Below, in pieces: positions 24,738-27,634 of a stretch of DNA of 27,634 bases. How positions within the stretch are numbered: the stretch's first letter is position 1; each line of letters begins with the position of its first letter. Source of the stretch: Sphingobium sp. (lineage in GTDB: Bacteria > Pseudomonadota > Alphaproteobacteria > Sphingomonadales > Sphingomonadaceae); NCBI GenBank assembly GCA_030148625.1, contig JASBTC010000146.1:1-27634 (forward strand), written 5' to 3'. The notes under the pieces were generated by a model. That model did not search any database, was not told the origin of the DNA, and worked only from the letters and a program-made list of their open reading frames with translations. A program made the translations under genes and the position numbers.

Positions 24738-25219
24738 TGGCTCGCCCGCGTCCCACGGAGTTCGACAAGGTCAAGACCGTCGCCGAGAACCGGCGCGCGC
24801 GTTACGAATATTTTCTCGAGGAATTCTTTGAGGCCGGCATCGCGCTTACGGGCACGGAAGTGAAGTCGCTGCGCTTCGGCGAAGGGTCGATCGCGGAAAG
24901 CTATGCCGAGGTTCGCGACGATCAGGTCTGGCTGGTCAACGCCAATGTGCCCGAGTTCAGCCACGGCAACCGATTCAACCACGAGCCCAAGCGCCCTCGC
25001 AAGCTGCTGCTGCACGAACGGCAGATCAACAAGCTGCGCGTCGGCGTCCAGCGCGAGGGCATGACGCTCATCCCACTTTCGATCTATTTCAACGGTCGGG
25101 GGCGCGCCAAGGTCGAGCTCGCGCTCGCCAAGGGCAAGAAGATGCATGACAAGCGCGAAACCGAACGGACGCGCGACTGGAAGCGCGACCAGGCCAGGAT
25201 CCTCCGCGACCGTGGCTAG
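24737..25219 (+). CDS. smpB: SsrA-binding protein SmpB
   Basis: SmpB carries tmRNA to stalled ribosomes for trans-translation. The 160-residue product has the family length. It shows [32 protein letters not shown] and then [28 protein letters not shown], then [31 protein letters not shown] follow, ending in the positively charged tail that reads the empty mRNA channel ([12 protein letters not shown]). Its ATG overlaps the dapA stop by one base (TGATG), and the next gene starts inside its last codons. The ssrA (tmRNA) gene itself is not in the window. Confidence 0.97.
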   Translation: MARPRPTEFDKVKTVAENRRARYEYFLEEFFEAGIALTGTEVKSLRFGEGSIAESYAEVRDDQVWLVNANVPEFSHGNRFNHEPKRPRKLLLHERQINKLRVGVQREGMTLIPLSIYFNGRGRAKVELALAKGKKMHDKRETERTRDWKRDQARILRDRG

Positions 25220-25793
25220 GGAACCGGGGAAATTCGGCGCATGGGTGCGCCGCAACAGCCCGCGTCGCGAGGAGCTGATCGAGAGTCGCTGGCTTCGGCC
25301 CTTCGCGCATCGCATCGCGCACAGCGAATTGTGGCGTTTCACGCGGCGGTCGGTGCCCCGCGGCGTCTCACTCGGGCTGTTCGTCGGCATTTTCCTGCTG
25401 ATCCCGGGAATCCAGATCATCGGCGTGGCGATGCTTGCGCTGCCGTGTCGCGCGAACATCCCGATCGGCGCGGCGATGACCTTCCTCAGCAATCCGGCGA
25501 CGACGCCCTTTCTGCTTGCCGCGTCGATCTTCGTCGGCAACCGCGCCTTCGGGCTGCACGCCGACGTCTCGACGCTGTCGACCCTGTTTTCCGAAGGGGC
25601 CAGCCTGGGCGACTGGGCAGCATGGTTCTTTTCCGATGCGGCACCCGCGCTGCTTGCCGGCCTGTTCATCATCTCGGTGGTGGCCGCTGCGCTCGGCTAT
25701 GTGATCGCGGCGCTGTTCTGGCGCTGGTGGATCGGCGCAAAATGGCGGCGGCGCGGCCACGGTCATATCGAGCTGTCGACGCACACGCCCTGA
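25212..25793 (+). CDS. DUF2062 membrane protein
   Basis: The most likely start is the GTG at 25212, 8 bases inside the end of smpB, giving 193 residues. The product has a basic, cytoplasmic-looking N terminus ([21 protein letters not shown]). The DUF2062 pattern [22 protein letters not shown] begins near residue 47. Hydrophobic segments lie near 52-77, 85-110 and 145-172, and a basic C-terminal tail follows ([15 protein letters not shown]). An ATG at 25146 is in frame but lies well inside smpB. DUF2062 has no established function that I know of; some members neighbour glycosyltransferase or envelope genes. It is probably co-transcribed with dapA and smpB. Confidence 0.85.
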   Translation: MAREPGKFGAWVRRNSPRREELIESRWLRPFAHRIAHSELWRFTRRSVPRGVSLGLFVGIFLLIPGIQIIGVAMLALPCRANIPIGAAMTFLSNPATTPFLLAASIFVGNRAFGLHADVSTLSTLFSEGASLGDWAAWFFSDAAPALLAGLFIISVVAAALGYVIAALFWRWWIGAKWRRRGHGHIELSTHTP

Positions 25794-25852
25794 TATTCGA
25801 CGTCCGGGGCGCTTGACGCCCGAGGGAACGGCAGCGAAGACGGGCGACGCTC

Positions 25853-27634
25853 ATGTCATCGCCACCGCTCCTCGCCAATCGACCAGATCCGCTACCCGAT
25901 GCGCCGGATCGCCTGTTATGGGCCGCGGTCGGCGGCGGTGCGTTCGTCTCCGCGTTGCTGATCCTCTATGCCGCGCAGAGCAGTGCGCTGGCGGCCGCCT
26001 TCGCTGCCGCGATCGTGATCGCCGGCACGCTGATGATCGTGTTTCGCCGGCTCTACCCGCCCGTCCATAGCCAGGTCGGCGGCATCGACTGGTCGCTGAC
26101 GCGCGAGGCCGCCGACAATGACGGCGCGGCGATCGCGATCACCGACCGGGCCGGGCGGCTGGTGTGCGCCAATGACCTGTACAGCGAGTGGTTTCAGGGA
26201 TTTGCCACTCCGCCCAGCCTGCCCATCGGCTCGGGTGGCGTCGCGCAACTCACGGCCGCCGGGCGGGAGGCCTGGCGTGACGGAGTCGGCACGGTCGACC
26301 TGGTCGAGGCGCATGGCGCGCGCCACGTCGTGCGCATTATCCGCACCGGCCGCGCCGAGGATCATCTGCTGTGGCGCTTCACGCGACATCGGACCCTGGA
26401 CCTTCGCACCGAGGCGCGCCGCCTGATCGAGGGCGATGGCGGCGATCGGCTGGGCGAGGCGGGGATCATGGTCGCGCTGGTCGGTGGAGAGGGGCGGGTG
26501 CGTTCGGCCAACCGCGCCTTTGTCGCGCGTGCGGCGGGCCGGCCCGACGCGGCGATCGAAGGACGCGACTTCGTCACCATGCTGACGTCCGATCGGGAAG
26601 GCGTGCTCCGCTTCGCGGAAGAAGGGCCGAGGGGAAACCCGCTTCGGCTGATGCAGATGCCGCTCGAAGCGGGGGTGATCGAAAGCCCGACGCTGATCTT
26701 CCTGATCGATGACGACGCCGCGCAGCCGGAACGTTTTGCCGGGAAGAGCGGAACCGGGCGTCATCTTCAGACCCTGCTTTCGATGCTGCCATTGGGGCTT
26801 GCACTCACCGATCGCGACGGACGGTTCCTGTTCGTCAACGAAGCATTCGCCCGCGCCGCCGCGATCGAGGCCGGCACCATGCCGGTCTATCCGGGCGACC
26901 TGGTCGTCCGCGAGGACAAGGCCGCCGTCGCCGATACCGTCCGCCGCTTCGGTACCGGCCAGCAGGCGCTGTCTGGCGACATCGCGGTGCGGCTGCGCAA
27001 CAATCCGGAGGAACCGATCGCGCTGACCATTGCCGGCGCGCGGGGCCTGGGCGAAGCCGCGGTGCTGCTGAGCCTCAAGGACACCACCGAGGAATCGAAG
27101 CTCAAGCGCCAGGCGGAACAGGCGACCAAGATGCAGGCGGTCGGCCAGCTCGCCGGCGGCGTGGCGCATGATTTCAACAATATCCTGACCGCGATCATCG
27201 GCCATTGCGATCTGATGCTGATGCGGCATGCGCCGGGCGACAGCGATTATGACGACATCCAGCAGATCCGCAGCAACTCCAACCGCGCCGCGAGCCTGAC
27301 CCGCCAGCTTCTCGCCTTTTCGCGCCAACAGACGCTGCGCCCGCAGATCCTGCAGCTTCCCGACGTGATTTCGGAGGTTTCGAACCTGCTCAAGCGGCTG
27401 CTCGGCGAGACCATGGTGCTCGAGGTCAGCCATGGCCGCGATCTCGGCGCGGTGCGCGCCGACCCCGGCCAACTCGAACAGGTGATCGTCAATCTGGCGG
27501 TCAATGCGCGCGACGCGATGCATGAGCGTGGGACGCTGACACTGCAGACCTATGCGATGTCGGCAGCGGACGTGCGGCGCTTGGGATCGGACGTGCTGCC
27601 GATCGCCGATTATGTCGCACTGCGCATGACCGAT
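25853..27634 (+). CDS. cckA: Hybrid histidine kinase CckA (3' end cut by the window)
   Basis: CckA is the bifunctional kinase/phosphatase that feeds phosphate through ChpT to the master regulator CtrA in alphaproteobacteria. The frame is open from ATG 25853 to the last base: 594 codons with no stop. Two membrane segments lie near residues 21-42 and 45-65. They are followed by PAS-like regions (for example LPLGLALTDRDGRFLFVNEAFARAA). The HisKA domain has QAVGQLAGGVAHDFNNILTAIIGHCDLMLMRH with phospho-acceptor His439, and the HATPase N-box is VNLAVNARDAM near residues 546-556. The H-box and the NRAASLTRQLLAFSRQQTL segment match CckA closely. The rest of the ATPase and the receiver domain lie outside the window. 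The ribosome site is weak, so the exact start is uncertain. Confidence 0.9.
   Translation, partial: MSSPPLLANRPDPLPDAPDRLLWAAVGGGAFVSALLILYAAQSSALAAAFAAAIVIAGTLMIVFRRLYPPVHSQVGGIDWSLTREAADNDGAAIAITDRAGRLVCANDLYSEWFQGFATPPSLPIGSGGVAQLTAAGREAWRDGVGTVDLVEAHGARHVVRIIRTGRAEDHLLWRFTRHRTLDLRTEARRLIEGDGGDRLGEAGIMVALVGGEGRVRSANRAFVARAAGRPDAAIEGRDFVTMLTSDREGVLRFAEEGPRGNPLRLMQMPLEAGVIESPTLIFLIDDDAAQPERFAGKSGTGRHLQTLLSMLPLGLALTDRDGRFLFVNEAFARAAAIEAGTMPVYPGDLVVREDKAAVADTVRRFGTGQQALSGDIAVRLRNNPEEPIALTIAGARGLGEAAVLLSLKDTTEESKLKRQAEQATKMQAVGQLAGGVAHDFNNILTAIIGHCDLMLMRHAPGDSDYDDIQQIRSNSNRAASLTRQLLAFSRQQTLRPQILQLPDVISEVSNLLKRLLGETMVLEVSHGRDLGAVRADPGQLEQVIVNLAVNARDAMHERGTLTLQTYAMSAADVRRLGSDVLPIADYVALRMTD

Noticed and set aside
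1..27634. CRISPR arrays, tRNA or rRNA genes, prophage or transposase genes
   Set aside because: No regularly spaced repeats, no cloverleaf or rRNA sequence, and no integrase- or transposase-like product was seen on either strand.

Overview
The window looks like a chromosomal core segment of a Sphingomonas-like alphaproteobacterium. The GC content is high, the codons are strongly GC-biased, and the gene orders are typical of the class: lptD-surA-pdxA-rsmA, pepA-holC, purM-purN beside a DUF2066 gene, hdaA-ppk1-ppx, and dapA-smpB beside a CckA-type kinase. The short dispersed repeats are of the kind common in sphingomonad and rhizobial genomes. No tRNA, rRNA, CRISPR array, prophage or transposase gene was seen.

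Layout, left to right. 1-246 is a mosaic of palindromes and inverted repeats. 247-5745 (minus strand) is an outer-membrane and maturation operon, transcribed lptD > surA > pdxA > rsmA. Divergent from it lie pepA, holC and ndk (5913-8367), closed by a clear rho-independent terminator. 8368-9092 is an accessory-looking interval. It holds an interspersed inverted repeat and a small gene of unknown function with lower GC (about 56% by hand count, against about 68% next door), flanked by matching inverted repeats. 9088-11137 (minus) is purM > purN, where PurN carries a C-terminal MmcQ/YjbR-like domain. Divergent from these runs a plus-strand operon, 11251-16913: DUF2066 exported protein, hdaA (replication control), ppk1 and ppx (polyphosphate synthesis and breakdown). 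ppx meets a minus-strand pair, rnd plus a small I78-type lipoprotein, stop codon against stop codon. aspS (18468-20246) diverges from rnd behind a good sigma70-like promoter. It is followed by a PPK2-family kinase whose Shine-Dalgarno sequence and start codon lie inside a strong inverted repeat. greB and a lytic transglycosylase gene (slt) are on the minus strand. Divergent from slt runs dapA > smpB > DUF2062 membrane protein > cckA, and cckA is cut by the window end.

How the genes fit together. The left operon builds the outer membrane (the LptD barrel and its chaperone SurA), with PLP synthesis and ribosome maturation co-transcribed. The middle joins purine synthesis, nucleotide balancing (Ndk), replication control (HdaA) and polyphosphate turnover (PPK1, PPX, PPK2). 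The right joins cell-wall recycling (Slt), diaminopimelate/lysine synthesis (DapA), ribosome rescue (SmpB) and cell-cycle signalling (CckA). The most interesting non-gene signals are the hairpin over the ppk2 start, the inverted-repeat-bounded small-gene cassette at 8661-9092, and the dispersed families of short palindromic repeats.
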